Assembly: GCA_050732575.1 (NCBI GenBank)
Contig: JBOHRF010000325.1
Coordinates: 1-6,049 of the forward strand
Origin: JBBDWZ01 sp050732575
GTDB taxonomy: Bacteria; Gemmatimonadota; Gemmatimonadetes; Longimicrobiales; RSA9
Direction of reading: 5' to 3'
Length of the DNA stretch: 6,049 bases
In this document: piece after piece, positions 1 to 5,474 of the stretch
Position numbering within the stretch: the first letter of the stretch is position 1
Layout: every line of letters starts with the position of its first letter
Notes under the pieces: generated by a model
Databases searched by the model: none
What the model saw: the letters and a program-made list of their open reading frames with translations, nothing else
What the model was told of the DNA's origin: nothing
Translations under genes and position numbers: made by a program

Positions 1-608
1 CACCAGTGCAACACCGGGCCGAGTTGTTCCCGTGTGGTGTTGGGTTTAATGACGAGCATCGATTTCGGCGCCGCGTTCCATTGGGCCTGTGTGGCGCCAA
101 ACCCCCCGGCATTCGGCGACAACCGGTAGCCGATCCTGCCCGTCGGAGGGCGCAGAGTACCCTTGCGATACGCCGAATCCACCGCCGCTGATGCGTTGAG
201 ATAGCGCACGCCCTGCGCAACGAGCCGCTCGCGCATCATGATTCCGGGGAGGAATGTCGCCGACGCTTCGGCGTCGTAGCACACGGGAAAGATGCTGCGC
301 CCGGCGTAGCGCTCGACCAGACAGGTGAAACCGTTCGTGCCGTCGCGGGCTTTGACGAACCCAGTGTCAGCCCAGACATACACGGCGGCCCGATCCGAGA
401 GGGCGGCCGGTGCGGCGCTCAGCGCGAGCGCGATTTCGATGTCGCGTGCCATCGCGATCTTGCCGCCTTCGAAGCGCACCCCTGCCGGTTGCGCCGCGAC
501 GAATGCCGTGGGTGAACAAGGCGCCGCCGCTAAGACGAGTAAAGCGCCAGCCGTGCGTAACCACAGCGACGCAGACGCCGGCGCGATCGTGCGATGCATT
601 CTGAACAA
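1..608 (-). CDS. Secreted protein of unknown function (5' part; 3' end cut by window edge)
   Basis: The minus-strand frame is open from ATG at 599-597 to the left edge (199 codons visible). An in-frame TTG at 608-606 lies 10 nt after a GGGAG Shine-Dalgarno sequence, whereas the ATG is about 19 nt from it, so TTG may be the true start. Numbered from the ATG, residues 1-36 look like a Sec signal peptide: basic residues, a hydrophobic core (AGALLVLAAAP), and a likely cut near AFVAA-QPAG. The mature part holds IEIALALSAAPAALSDRA, then GFVKARDGTNGFTCLVER and FPVCYDAEAS, with C93 and C107 as a possible disulfide pair. This pattern resembles uncharacterised exported proteins common in environmental bacteria. 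I know of no assigned function. Third-position G+C is high throughout, and the gene appears chromosomal rather than part of the mobile module to its right. The reading frame and export signal are well supported; the family likeness is from memory. Confidence 0.7.
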   Translation of the reverse strand, partial: MFRMHRTIAPASASLWLRTAGALLVLAAAPCSPTAFVAAQPAGVRFEGGKIAMARDIEIALALSAAPAALSDRAAVYVWADTGFVKARDGTNGFTCLVERYAGRSIFPVCYDAEASATFLPGIMMRERLVAQGVRYLNASAAVDSAYRKGTLRPPTGRIGYRLSPNAGGFGATQAQWNAAPKSMLVIKPNTTREQLGPVLHW

Positions 609-638
609 AGTGTCCGAGCTCCCTTGAGGCGGGTGAGC

Positions 639-660
639 GTGTGCGGTATGGTTCGCACAC
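639..660. promoter_or_regulatory. Inverted repeat upstream of the secreted-protein gene
   Basis: Two perfect 7-bp arms, GTGTGCG and CGCACAC, are separated by 8 bp. The repeat lies about 30 bp upstream of the probable start of the minus-strand secreted-protein gene and just after the stop of the MocR remnant. It could be an operator or a transcript hairpin. No T-run follows on either strand, so it is not a typical intrinsic terminator. Confidence 0.3.
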
Positions 661-665
661 CTCCA

Positions 666-797
666 TTAGACGCCCAAGGGCGCGAATTGCTTCTCGCGGT
701 TTCCGTCGGCGCGGTAGCGGAACTCGCTGTCATAGTCGTCCTCGATGATCCAGGCCGCCCGCGTCTTTGCCCAGTCGAGCAGCTGCAACCGTCGTGG
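666..797 (-). pseudogene. Remnant of a MocR/PdxR-type (GntR-aminotransferase) regulator
   Basis: Minus-strand codons 797-714 read PRRLQLLDWAKTRAAW followed by IIEDDYDSEFRY. This is a hallmark segment of the aminotransferase-like domain of MocR-family regulators; in fold-type I PLP enzymes the Asp of the DDY motif contacts the cofactor ring nitrogen. After RY the frame loses family likeness (RADGNREKQFAPLGV) and stops with TAA at 668-666. Upstream there is an in-frame TGA at 800-798, and the sequence beyond it shows no match to the residues that normally precede this segment. Only about 28 of the usual 450-500 residues remain, so it cannot be functional. It is probably the scar of a gene destroyed by insertion or deletion. 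The family call rests on one short but distinctive motif. Confidence 0.6.
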
Positions 798-884
798 TCA
801 ATTGTCTGGGACCAGCCCTGTTGGACGGCTCAACTTCGTGGATAACTCGGTAATTGGTTGGCCGACGGCGCCCTGCTACTTTCA

Positions 885-1340
885 ATGCGTATGTCGAAAC
901 AGCGCATGCGCTTCGATGAAGAAGGGGTCGACCGGCAGCAATGCCCTATTTGTACTCGGTACTTTAGCGTCCTCCACAAGCGTGGCAGACCTCAGATGTA
1001 CTGCGACCGCTGCAAAAACCACCAGCGCGACCCGCGCCAGGGCGAGCGGCAACGGTATCAGAAAAGAGTGGCTGCTCCAACCGCCGTCCGCGATGGTCGT
1101 GGCCATCTCAGAGGGGGCAATCCAGGGAACTCTGGTAACCCATTGGGTCGCGTTCGCGCGGAACTGCGCCTGCTTTATTGCCAGCTTGCGAGGGTGGCAG
1201 CCGAGGAACTCCTCAGGCGGCTCTCCACACCGCTGATAATGAGAGAAATGTCGATGTTGGAATTGTCGCGCATCATGAAGGTCTCAGCACGTCACGGCGT
1301 GGGACTTCCCGTTCAGCGCAGGGCCCGCCGGGACGCGTGA
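885..1340 (+). CDS. Small zinc-ribbon protein with a phage-like C-terminal half
   Basis: The frame encodes 151 residues from ATG 885 (MRMSKQRMRF). A second ATG is at 891 and an upstream in-frame TTG at 858. None has a convincing Shine-Dalgarno sequence, so the start is uncertain. C20-x2-C23 and C40-x2-C43, with KRGRPQMYCDRC between and over the second pair, form a likely zinc ribbon. A basic linker (DPRQGERQRYQKR) follows. The C-terminal half has GRGHLRGGNPGNSGNP, then helices with RAELRLLYCQLARVAAEELL and LELSRIMKVSARHGVG. That layout recalls small phage proteins, including some small-terminase-like proteins with GNPGNxGxP followed by a helical domain and a final YGVG-type turn. It could be a DNA-binding or packaging-related protein of the mobile element. 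Function is unproven. It is the only plus-strand candidate gene between the MocR scar and the IS. Confidence 0.5.
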   Translation: MRMSKQRMRFDEEGVDRQQCPICTRYFSVLHKRGRPQMYCDRCKNHQRDPRQGERQRYQKRVAAPTAVRDGRGHLRGGNPGNSGNPLGRVRAELRLLYCQLARVAAEELLRRLSTPLIMREMSMLELSRIMKVSARHGVGLPVQRRARRDA

Positions 1341-1382
1341 TTGCGGCACTTTTCCGATCGTCGTAGTCATCGCGCCGAGTCC

Positions 1383-1401
1383 CTTCGGTCTCATGCCGAA
1401 G
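1383..1401. other. Hairpin downstream of the zinc-ribbon gene
   Basis: CTTCGG and CCGAAG are perfect 6-bp arms around a 7-nt loop, about 45 bp after the stop of the zinc-ribbon ORF. It could be a weak terminator stem, but no T-run follows. The rest of the 120-bp gap up to the IS end shows nothing recognisable. Confidence 0.25.
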
Positions 1402-1460
1402 ACTTAGTACGAAGTGCGCCGTTCGGTGTCTGGCTCGGTGTTTATCCGCGGTTCCCTCTC

Positions 1461-1479
1461 TGCCAAGATTAAGTGAGAC
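1461..1479 (+). repeat. Left terminal inverted repeat of the IS3-family element
   Basis: This 19-bp end matches the inverted right end in the blocks TGnCAAG and GTGAGAC, with a 4-5 bp mismatched stretch between them. It lies 68 bp before the OrfA start. The promoter for the transposase should lie in this 68-bp leader, but no clear -35/-10 pair is visible. Confidence 0.65.
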
Positions 1480-1528
1480 GGTTATCATGGAGTAAATTAC
1501 TGAGTAGGGCGAGGTCAGGAAGCATAGG

Positions 1529-2047
1529 ATGAGCAGGGTGAAGACGAACGTGAAGGGGAATGGGTCAGGGAGAGGTGATGGATTGGGTGGCCGCGGAGCG
1601 GAGCGAGCCGTAGGCGAGCGTAGCGCAGAGGCCACCGTGCGCGCGTCGCGTGATGCTCGACCGGATCCTGAGTTGGTCGAGCGTGCACGGCGGCGACGGT
1701 TCACGGCCGAGTACAAGATGCAGATACTTCGCGAGGCCGATGCCTGCAGTGGTGCGGGAGAAATCGGCGCACTGCTTCGCCGAGAGGGGCTGTACAGCTC
1801 GCACCTGTGCGTGTGGCGGCAGCAGCGCGACCAAGGCGCGCTGGCATCACTGGAGCGAGCCCGCGGCCGTCGTAAAGCGCATCCACTGGTGGCGGAGAAC
1901 GCACAGCTGCGCCAACGCGCGGAGCGGGCCGAGGCAGACCTGGCCAAGGCGCGTAAGGTGATCGAGGTGCAGGGAAACGTCTCTGCGCTTCTGGGAGAGC
2001 TGCTCGAGCCCAGGGGCGCATCGTCGGACGAGAGCAGCAAGCGATGA
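1529..2047 (+). CDS. IS3-family transposase OrfA (HTH DNA-binding subunit)
   Basis: The protein has 172 residues and starts at ATG 1529, eight bases or so after AGGA, a good Shine-Dalgarno sequence. Residues 1-50 are a Gly/Arg/Glu-rich, low-complexity extension. Residues 55-100 (RRRRFTAEYKMQILREADAC to LCVWRQQR) form the helix-turn-helix of the HTH_Tnp_1 type that recognises IS ends. Residues 118-155 are a heptad-like coiled coil (LVAENAQLRQRAERAEADLA), the leucine-zipper region used by IS3 OrfA proteins to multimerise. At 172 residues it is clearly longer than the usual 90-100, mostly because of the N-terminal extension. Its stop TGA overlaps the OrfB start (ATGA at 2044-2047). No A6G-type slippery stretch is seen near the end, so OrfB may be made by coupled re-initiation rather than by the -1 frameshift known for many IS3 elements. 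Confidence 0.85.
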   Translation: MSRVKTNVKGNGSGRGDGLGGRGAERAVGERSAEATVRASRDARPDPELVERARRRRFTAEYKMQILREADACSGAGEIGALLRREGLYSSHLCVWRQQRDQGALASLERARGRRKAHPLVAENAQLRQRAERAEADLAKARKVIEVQGNVSALLGELLEPRGASSDESSKR

Positions 2048-3054
2048 TGGAATGCGCGGTGGAAGAACTCACACCGCTGGTCGGAACGCGGCCGGCGTGT
2101 CGCGCGCTGGGCCTGGCGCCGGCCACCGTGTATCGCCGACGCCGCCCTCCCGCACCGCGGCCAGCGCAGCCACGAGTGCAACCGGAGCGCGCGCTCTCCG
2201 ACCGGGAGCGCAGGGCGGTACTCGAGGTCCTGGACTCGGAGCGCTTCGTCGATTGCTCGCCCGCCCAGGTGTGGGCCACGCTGCTTGACGAAGGCCGTTA
2301 CCTCTGTTCGGAGCGGACCATGTATCGGCTGCTGAGCGAACGCGCTCCGGTGCGCGAGCGGCGCGACCAACTCCTGCATCCGACCTACAGCAAACCGGAG
2401 CTGCTCGCGGAGCGCCCCGATCAGCTCTGGAGCTGGGACATCAGCAAGCTGCTCGGGCCGAGCAAGTGGACGTACTACTACCTGTACGTGATTCTCGATG
2501 TCTTCAGCCGGTACGTGGTGGGCTGGACTGTGCAGTATCGCGAGTCGGCCCGGCTGGCCGAACAACTCATCGCGCAAGCGCTCGTGCAGCACCAGATCAT
2601 GCGCGACCAGTTGACCATCCACGCCGACCGAGGCAGTGCGATGACCTCCAAGCCGGTGGCATTCCTGCTGGCGGACCTGGGCGTAACCAAAACGCATTCA
2701 CGCCCATACACCTCGACGGACAACCCGTACTCGGAAGCGCAATTCAAGACGTTGAAGTACCGGCCCGGTTTTCCCGATTGCTTCGGATCCATCGAACACG
2801 CGAGAGCTTTCTGCCGGCCGTTCTTTCACTGGTATAACCAGGAGCACCGTCATACGGGCATTGGTCTCATGACACCCGCAGCAGTCCACTTCGGGCAAGC
2901 CGCCGCACTGCACGAGCACCGCGCCCGGGTCCTGGCTGCGGCTCACGCGGTAAATCCCGAACGCTTCGTGCGTGGAGTGCCGCGTCCACCGGCGCTACCG
3001 ACAGCAGCATGGATCAACGCGCCGACCAAGCAAGAGATACTCACTAATTATTGA
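2044..3054 (+). CDS. IS3-family transposase OrfB (DDE catalytic subunit)
   Basis: The protein has 336 residues. Residues 1-35 hold a short HTH-like segment (RPACRALGLAPATVYRRRRP), and 51-105 match the HTH_21 region that precedes the IS3 integrase core (LSDRERRAVL to RTMYRLLSER). The retroviral-integrase fold (rve) follows: first Asp D132 in LWSWDISKL, second Asp D195 in IHADRGSAM, and Glu E231 in DNPYSEAQFKTLKY. Exactly 35 residues lie between D195 and E231, the classical DD(35)E spacing, and K238 sits seven residues after the Glu as in active family members. HWYNQEHRHTGIGLMTP near 262-278 is the usual C-terminal motif. Two adjacent ATGs (2044 and 2047) could start it; 2044 gives the ATGA overlap with OrfA. 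It should act with OrfA to cut and join the IS ends. All catalytic residues are present. Confidence 0.92.
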   Translation: MMECAVEELTPLVGTRPACRALGLAPATVYRRRRPPAPRPAQPRVQPERALSDRERRAVLEVLDSERFVDCSPAQVWATLLDEGRYLCSERTMYRLLSERAPVRERRDQLLHPTYSKPELLAERPDQLWSWDISKLLGPSKWTYYYLYVILDVFSRYVVGWTVQYRESARLAEQLIAQALVQHQIMRDQLTIHADRGSAMTSKPVAFLLADLGVTKTHSRPYTSTDNPYSEAQFKTLKYRPGFPDCFGSIEHARAFCRPFFHWYNQEHRHTGIGLMTPAAVHFGQAAALHEHRARVLAAAHAVNPERFVRGVPRPPALPTAAWINAPTKQEILTNY

Positions 3055-3063
3055 TCACCGACT

Positions 3064-3081
3064 GTCTCACGAGGCTTGACA
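3064..3081 (-). repeat. Right terminal inverted repeat of the IS3-family element
   Basis: Read on the minus strand from 3081, this 18-bp end begins TGTCAAG and contains GTGAGAC, matching the left end with one gap. It lies just after the OrfB stop codon. The GGTTCC that follows at 3082-3087 also occurs at 1450-1455, near the left end. Confidence 0.65.
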
Positions 3082-3136
3082 GGTTCCGGTTCGCCCGCGA
3101 ACGCACCCTCGCCGCGCTAGTTGCGAGTAGCTCGAG

Positions 3137-3167
3137 GCATTGTCGATTCGGCATTGTCGATTCGGCA
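3137..3167. repeat. Tandem 14-bp direct repeat
   Basis: GCATTGTCGATTCG occurs twice without a gap (3137-3150 and 3151-3164), followed by the first three bases of a third copy. It lies 46 bp before the left iteron set and 55 bp after the IS end. It could be an additional protein-binding site or simply a slippage duplication. No function is assigned. Confidence 0.6.
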
Positions 3168-3212
3168 GGGTGTCGTGGTTGTTCTGCCTCAACGATTAGA
3201 GCCTAGCACTTT

Positions 3213-3376
3213 GATGTCGGTGATGTTGGTGATGTTGGTGATTCTCTATCTCTAATTCTTACAGGCTATCTGATCCTTCTTCTCAACTCGATCATGAATG
3301 GTTAAGCCTGAGGCGCGCTACGTGGCGCGCGCGTGAATACAGATGCGGGATCACCAACATCACCAACACCACCAAT
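3213..3376. other. Candidate replication origin: opposed 9-bp iterons around an AT-rich core
   Basis: The left set (3216-3242) is three tandem 9-mers, GTCGGTGAT followed by two GTTGGTGAT. The right set (3350-3376) is the reverse complement: two ATCACCAAC followed by the degenerate ACCACCAAT. The two perfect copies on each side make an 18-bp exact inverted repeat 107 bp apart. Of the first 60 bp between them (3241-3300) I count 22 G+C, in a GC-rich window. The right set ends at the last base of the helicase stop codon, so the site lies directly downstream of the putative replication initiator. Known phage-satellite origins (SaPI type) have this plan: short iterons on both sides of an AT-rich stretch next to rep, bound and unwound by the Rep helicase. 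The repeats are seen directly; the origin role is inferred. Confidence 0.6.
3313..3330. other. GC hairpin inside the candidate origin
   Basis: Two GCGCGC arms enclose a 6-nt loop TACGTG. The hairpin lies between the AT-rich stretch and the right iteron set, about 45 bp after the helicase stop. It might fold in single-stranded DNA at the origin or end the minus-strand transcript. No T-run follows in the leftward direction, so an intrinsic terminator is doubtful. Confidence 0.35.
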
Positions 3377-4962
3377 CACGATCCGGACTGGGTCAATGCT
3401 CGGGCTGCGGTGAGTTGATCCCGCACCACCAGCACTTTCTTCGCGTAGATCCGTTGTTGTTTGCCATTGACTCGCCACAGCCCATCTCGTTCGTTCGTTG
3501 GGTTCCGAACTGCGACGTAACCCACCTCTTCCAGCCTGTGCGGAATGAGACGGCTGTTCTTGCGATTCCTCAGCCAATCAGCAAAGTCACCGCCCGCACG
3601 ATTGGCGATCTCATCAATGGTAATAACTTCAGGATACCCGAGCGATTCGAGCGCAGTCGCCAGTTCTGCATCCTCAGGCGCCCGGCCGGCATCCACTATC
3701 GCATAGAACGCATCGGTCTTCGGTGGTGGCGCCTTTGGATTCCAGCCGGTGAGGGCCATGTTGCGCAGGTAGGCTGCAACATGGCCGTATCCCCCGGCCG
3801 CGTACCACGAATAAAAGCCATTCCAATAAGCATCATCGAAATCAGCCTTGGTGCGATCAGACCAGGCCACGTAGTGCCGGCGATCGTCAGCGGGCAAGTA
3901 GATGCCGTCCGACTTGTGGTTCGTGGTGATAACGACGCCGCATACATTGGGCAGGTAGTGCTCGCGGAGGTTCTTCTCATCGCAGCGTAGCACATCGGGC
4001 GGAGCGGCCGCATAGGCTTTCATGTGCTCGTAGAACGCGTGTCGGTCGGAATCACCAAGGTCGCGTGCTTCGCTGACGCGCAGAATAACCGACTTCACAA
4101 AGGGATTAAATCGCCCCAGTAGATTGGCGGGTGAGATCTCCTGCACATTCCATGGGCCAACCGCCATCCGCACTGCCTCGAATAGTGTGTCTTTTCCGAT
4201 TCCTTGCGGCCCACCGAGCAGCAGCGCGTGGTTGACCTTCTCGCCTGGCCGCTGGACGCGGTGAGCAAACCAACGGACGATGTGCTGAAACTCATCAGGA
4301 TAGATGCGCGTTCCATGATCCAGCCAGCGTCCTGCCTTCATCGGGTCTCCTGGCATATCCCCAGGAGGTCTATACAGGTTGTAGACCGTGGAACCAGGGC
4401 GGCCAAACCATCCGCCGTTGTCGATGAGACGATCACGGATCAACTGCTGCTCACCCGGTGCCCAGGTCATTTGCTGCACCGGGTGGTGCTGGTCGAGCCA
4501 TTCGCTTGCCGTGGCGTAGACCAGAACGTCATTGCCGGTCTTTTCGTCCCATTCTGAACCGACCGGGATGGGAAGCATGCTCGCGTTCACGCTTGTCGCC
4601 GGCCACAACTCGCCCGTCGGCGTGAAGATGTACTGGTGCGTGGGCATGTACGCGACGAAGTCATCCACTGTGACCGGTTGGATGCTCGCACTATGTCGCA
4701 TCCCTTTCGCTCTGCCGTTTCGAGCGGATTGATGTTGCTGCACCTGTTTGCTGTTGCGTGGCGACTGACGCACCTCCGCAATCAGTTTCTTTTCCTCGGG
4801 CGGCGCCGACGTCATCTCTCGCGCACGCGCCAGTTGCACCAGGTTGCCCGAGGCCACCGAGTCATGTGAGAAGTCTGCCGTTCCAGCGGCGTGGATTTTG
4901 TCCGGGTCCGTTGAGGAAGTCTCCGTTCGGTTGCGGCCGTGCGGAACGCCAGAGCGGCCCAC
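3376..4962 (-). CDS. DUF5906/D5-like superfamily-3 helicase, probable replication initiator
   Basis: From GTG 4962 the protein has 528 residues; GGAG lies about 11 nt upstream. ATG 4815 (residue 50) is an alternative start, overlapping the stop of a small ORF as ATGA. Residues 1-90 are poorly structured. From about 98 (VDDFVAYMPTHQYIFTPTGELW) the protein follows phage primase-helicases of the DUF5906 type. Walker A is GGPQGIGKDT at 250-259, a Walker B-like strand VILRVSEA at 292-299, a sensor-like GVVITTNHK at 342-350, and DDRRHYVAW at 359-367 carries likely arginine-finger residues. Residues 446-510 look like a winged-helix domain. No TOPRIM or archaeo-eukaryotic primase motif is evident, so helicase and initiator roles are more likely than primer synthesis. 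It ends exactly at the iteron array it may bind. It lies downstream of alpA on the same strand, probably in one transcript. ATPase motifs are clear; origin binding is inferred. Confidence 0.85.
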   Translation of the reverse strand: MGRSGVPHGRNRTETSSTDPDKIHAAGTADFSHDSVASGNLVQLARAREMTSAPPEEKKLIAEVRQSPRNSKQVQQHQSARNGRAKGMRHSASIQPVTVDDFVAYMPTHQYIFTPTGELWPATSVNASMLPIPVGSEWDEKTGNDVLVYATASEWLDQHHPVQQMTWAPGEQQLIRDRLIDNGGWFGRPGSTVYNLYRPPGDMPGDPMKAGRWLDHGTRIYPDEFQHIVRWFAHRVQRPGEKVNHALLLGGPQGIGKDTLFEAVRMAVGPWNVQEISPANLLGRFNPFVKSVILRVSEARDLGDSDRHAFYEHMKAYAAAPPDVLRCDEKNLREHYLPNVCGVVITTNHKSDGIYLPADDRRHYVAWSDRTKADFDDAYWNGFYSWYAAGGYGHVAAYLRNMALTGWNPKAPPPKTDAFYAIVDAGRAPEDAELATALESLGYPEVITIDEIANRAGGDFADWLRNRKNSRLIPHRLEEVGYVAVRNPTNERDGLWRVNGKQQRIYAKKVLVVRDQLTAARALTQSGS

Positions 4963-5018
4963 GCTGTGTACAGCTCCAACTTGACGGGCTCCGGGCGCGT
5001 CAGCAGGCGAGACGCCAT
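4812..5018 (-). CDS. Possible 68-residue protein between alpA and rep
   Basis: ATG 5018 has a very good Shine-Dalgarno sequence (AGGAG, 8 nt upstream), better than any rep start. The stop TGA overlaps ATG 4815 of the helicase frame (ATGA), which would couple the two genes. Codons 1-32 (MASRLLTRPEPVKLELYTAW onward) have high third-position G+C (27 of 32), but the last 36 drop to 23 of 36 and read like an out-of-frame sequence (RATWCNWRVRER). The helicase frame becomes the better one over that second half. Two readings are possible: a real small gene, or the true N-terminus of the helicase separated by a frameshift near 4930. I recognise no family. Confidence 0.35.
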   Translation of the reverse strand: MASRLLTRPEPVKLELYTAWAALAFRTAATERRLPQRTRTKSTPLERQTSHMTRWPRATWCNWRVRER

Positions 5019-5094
5019 CTCATCTTCTCCTCACTTTCATGTCCATCGTCTGGCGAGAACATGCTGTTCACTTGCCCGCGGCGGCGAGTCACGT

Positions 5095-5319
5095 TCACGG
5101 ACAGCTGCACTGATCGGTCGTGCTCGAGCGCACATGCTCCGCGACCCACCGCTGCAAATCTTCAAGCCGATACCGGACGCACCTGCTCGAGACCTTCACG
5201 TAGGGAAGATTCGGCGCCCCCGAAGCTCGCCAACTTTGAAGCGTTCGCGGTGTCAATCCCAGCATCGCCGCCGCATCGCGCTCATCGAGCAGTAGGACCG
5301 GCAGTTGATTCTTTGTCAT
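5095..5319 (-). CDS. AlpA/excisionase-like helix-turn-helix protein
   Basis: The protein has 74 residues from ATG 5319, with GGAG eight bases upstream. Residues 10-34 (LLDERDAAAMLGLTPRTLQS and following WRASG) form a MerR-type winged helix (HTH_17). Residues 40-62 (PYVKVSSRCVRYRLEDLQRW) supply the wing and the last helix. These are hallmarks of AlpA/Xis-like proteins of prophages and satellites, which bend attachment-site DNA for excision or activate the integrase and early genes. It lies between the recombinase and the helicase on the same strand, the usual place in P4-like and PICI elements. The C-terminal tail (SSTTDQCSCP) is not conserved. A 76-bp gap separates it from the small ORF downstream. 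Whether it is an excisionase, an activator or both cannot be told from sequence. Confidence 0.82.
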   Translation of the reverse strand: MTKNQLPVLLLDERDAAAMLGLTPRTLQSWRASGAPNLPYVKVSSRCVRYRLEDLQRWVAEHVRSSTTDQCSCP

Positions 5320-5398
5320 GGTGCAGGCTCCAAGTACTCTGGACGATCAGTGTGTGGGTCCCTACGTGAAGAATCGCCGATCTGCTGTGCTTGCGGTA

Positions 5399-5432
5399 GT
5401 ATTCGGAAATCCGTATACGGAAATCCGAATAC
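5399..5432. promoter_or_regulatory. 34-bp near-palindrome, probable paired operator of the alpA-rep promoter
   Basis: The stretch reads GTATTCGGAAATCCGTATAC (5399-5418) overlapping GTATACGGAAATCCGAATAC (5413-5432). The two 20-mers share the central GTATAC and are near-inverted copies. The whole is symmetric about 5415/5416 except at the AAA cores. The repeated CGGAAATCCG blocks start 14 bp apart. It lies about 80 bp upstream of alpA and 42 bp beyond the recombinase stop, inside a locally AT-richer gap, where the promoter of a separate alpA-rep transcript would be. TATACG on the minus strand is a weak -10 candidate within it. A dimeric repressor or activator binding side by side is the likeliest explanation. 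The protein is not identified. Confidence 0.55.
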
Positions 5433-5474
5433 GAAATAGTTGTAAGGGGTTTTCTCGAAGAAGGTGAAGATAAG

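Larger units (their letters stand above)
1461..3081 (+). mobile_element. IS3-family insertion sequence, apparently complete
   Basis: The unit is 1621 bp and holds two ORFs in IS3 arrangement, OrfA (HTH) and OrfB (DDE). Its ends form imperfect inverted repeats: left TGCCAAGATTAAGTGAGAC (1461-1479) and right, on the minus strand, TGTCAAGCCTCGTGAGAC (3081-3064). The outer TGnCAAG and inner GTGAGAC blocks are shared; the right end starts with TGT, as many IS3 ends do. No direct repeat abuts these exact ends. However, GGTTCC occurs at 1450-1455 and immediately after the right end at 3082-3087, so the real left end may be at 1456 with a 6-bp target duplication. The ORFs show no internal stops, so the element may still be active. 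I do not assign an IS subgroup or name. Confidence 0.8.

Noticed and set aside
837..845. Single DnaA-box-like sequence (minus strand TTATCCACG)
   Set aside because: It is isolated, has one mismatch to the consensus, and is far from the candidate origin, so chance is sufficient explanation.
1273..2697. Long minus-strand open frame (474 codons) across the IS
   Set aside because: It is antisense to OrfA and OrfB, which carry clear transposase motifs. Its translation is Arg/Ser/Ala-rich without domains, typical of an antisense frame in GC-rich DNA.
3089..3102. GTTCGC/GCGAAC palindrome considered as a tRNA T-arm or att core
   Set aside because: The arms are only 2 bp apart, and no acceptor stem, anticodon arm or conserved T-loop is found around it.
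3213..3376. CRISPR array or coding microsatellite
   Set aside because: The repeat units are 9 bp and contiguous, with no spacers, and the two sets are inverted relative to each other. That does not fit CRISPR.
3302..3577. Minus-strand frame of 91 codons running through the right iteron set
   Set aside because: It is out of frame with the helicase it overlaps, and its only regular part (GGVGDVGD) is the translated iteron repeat.
3343..3990. Plus-strand open frame of 215 codons
   Set aside because: It is antisense to the helicase C-terminal half and shows no recognisable motif.
5000..5108. Third-frame minus-strand small ORF (about 36 codons, containing MFSPDDGHESEEK) between alpA and rep
   Set aside because: It has no clear start or ribosome binding site, overlaps both neighbours out of frame, and has no family likeness.
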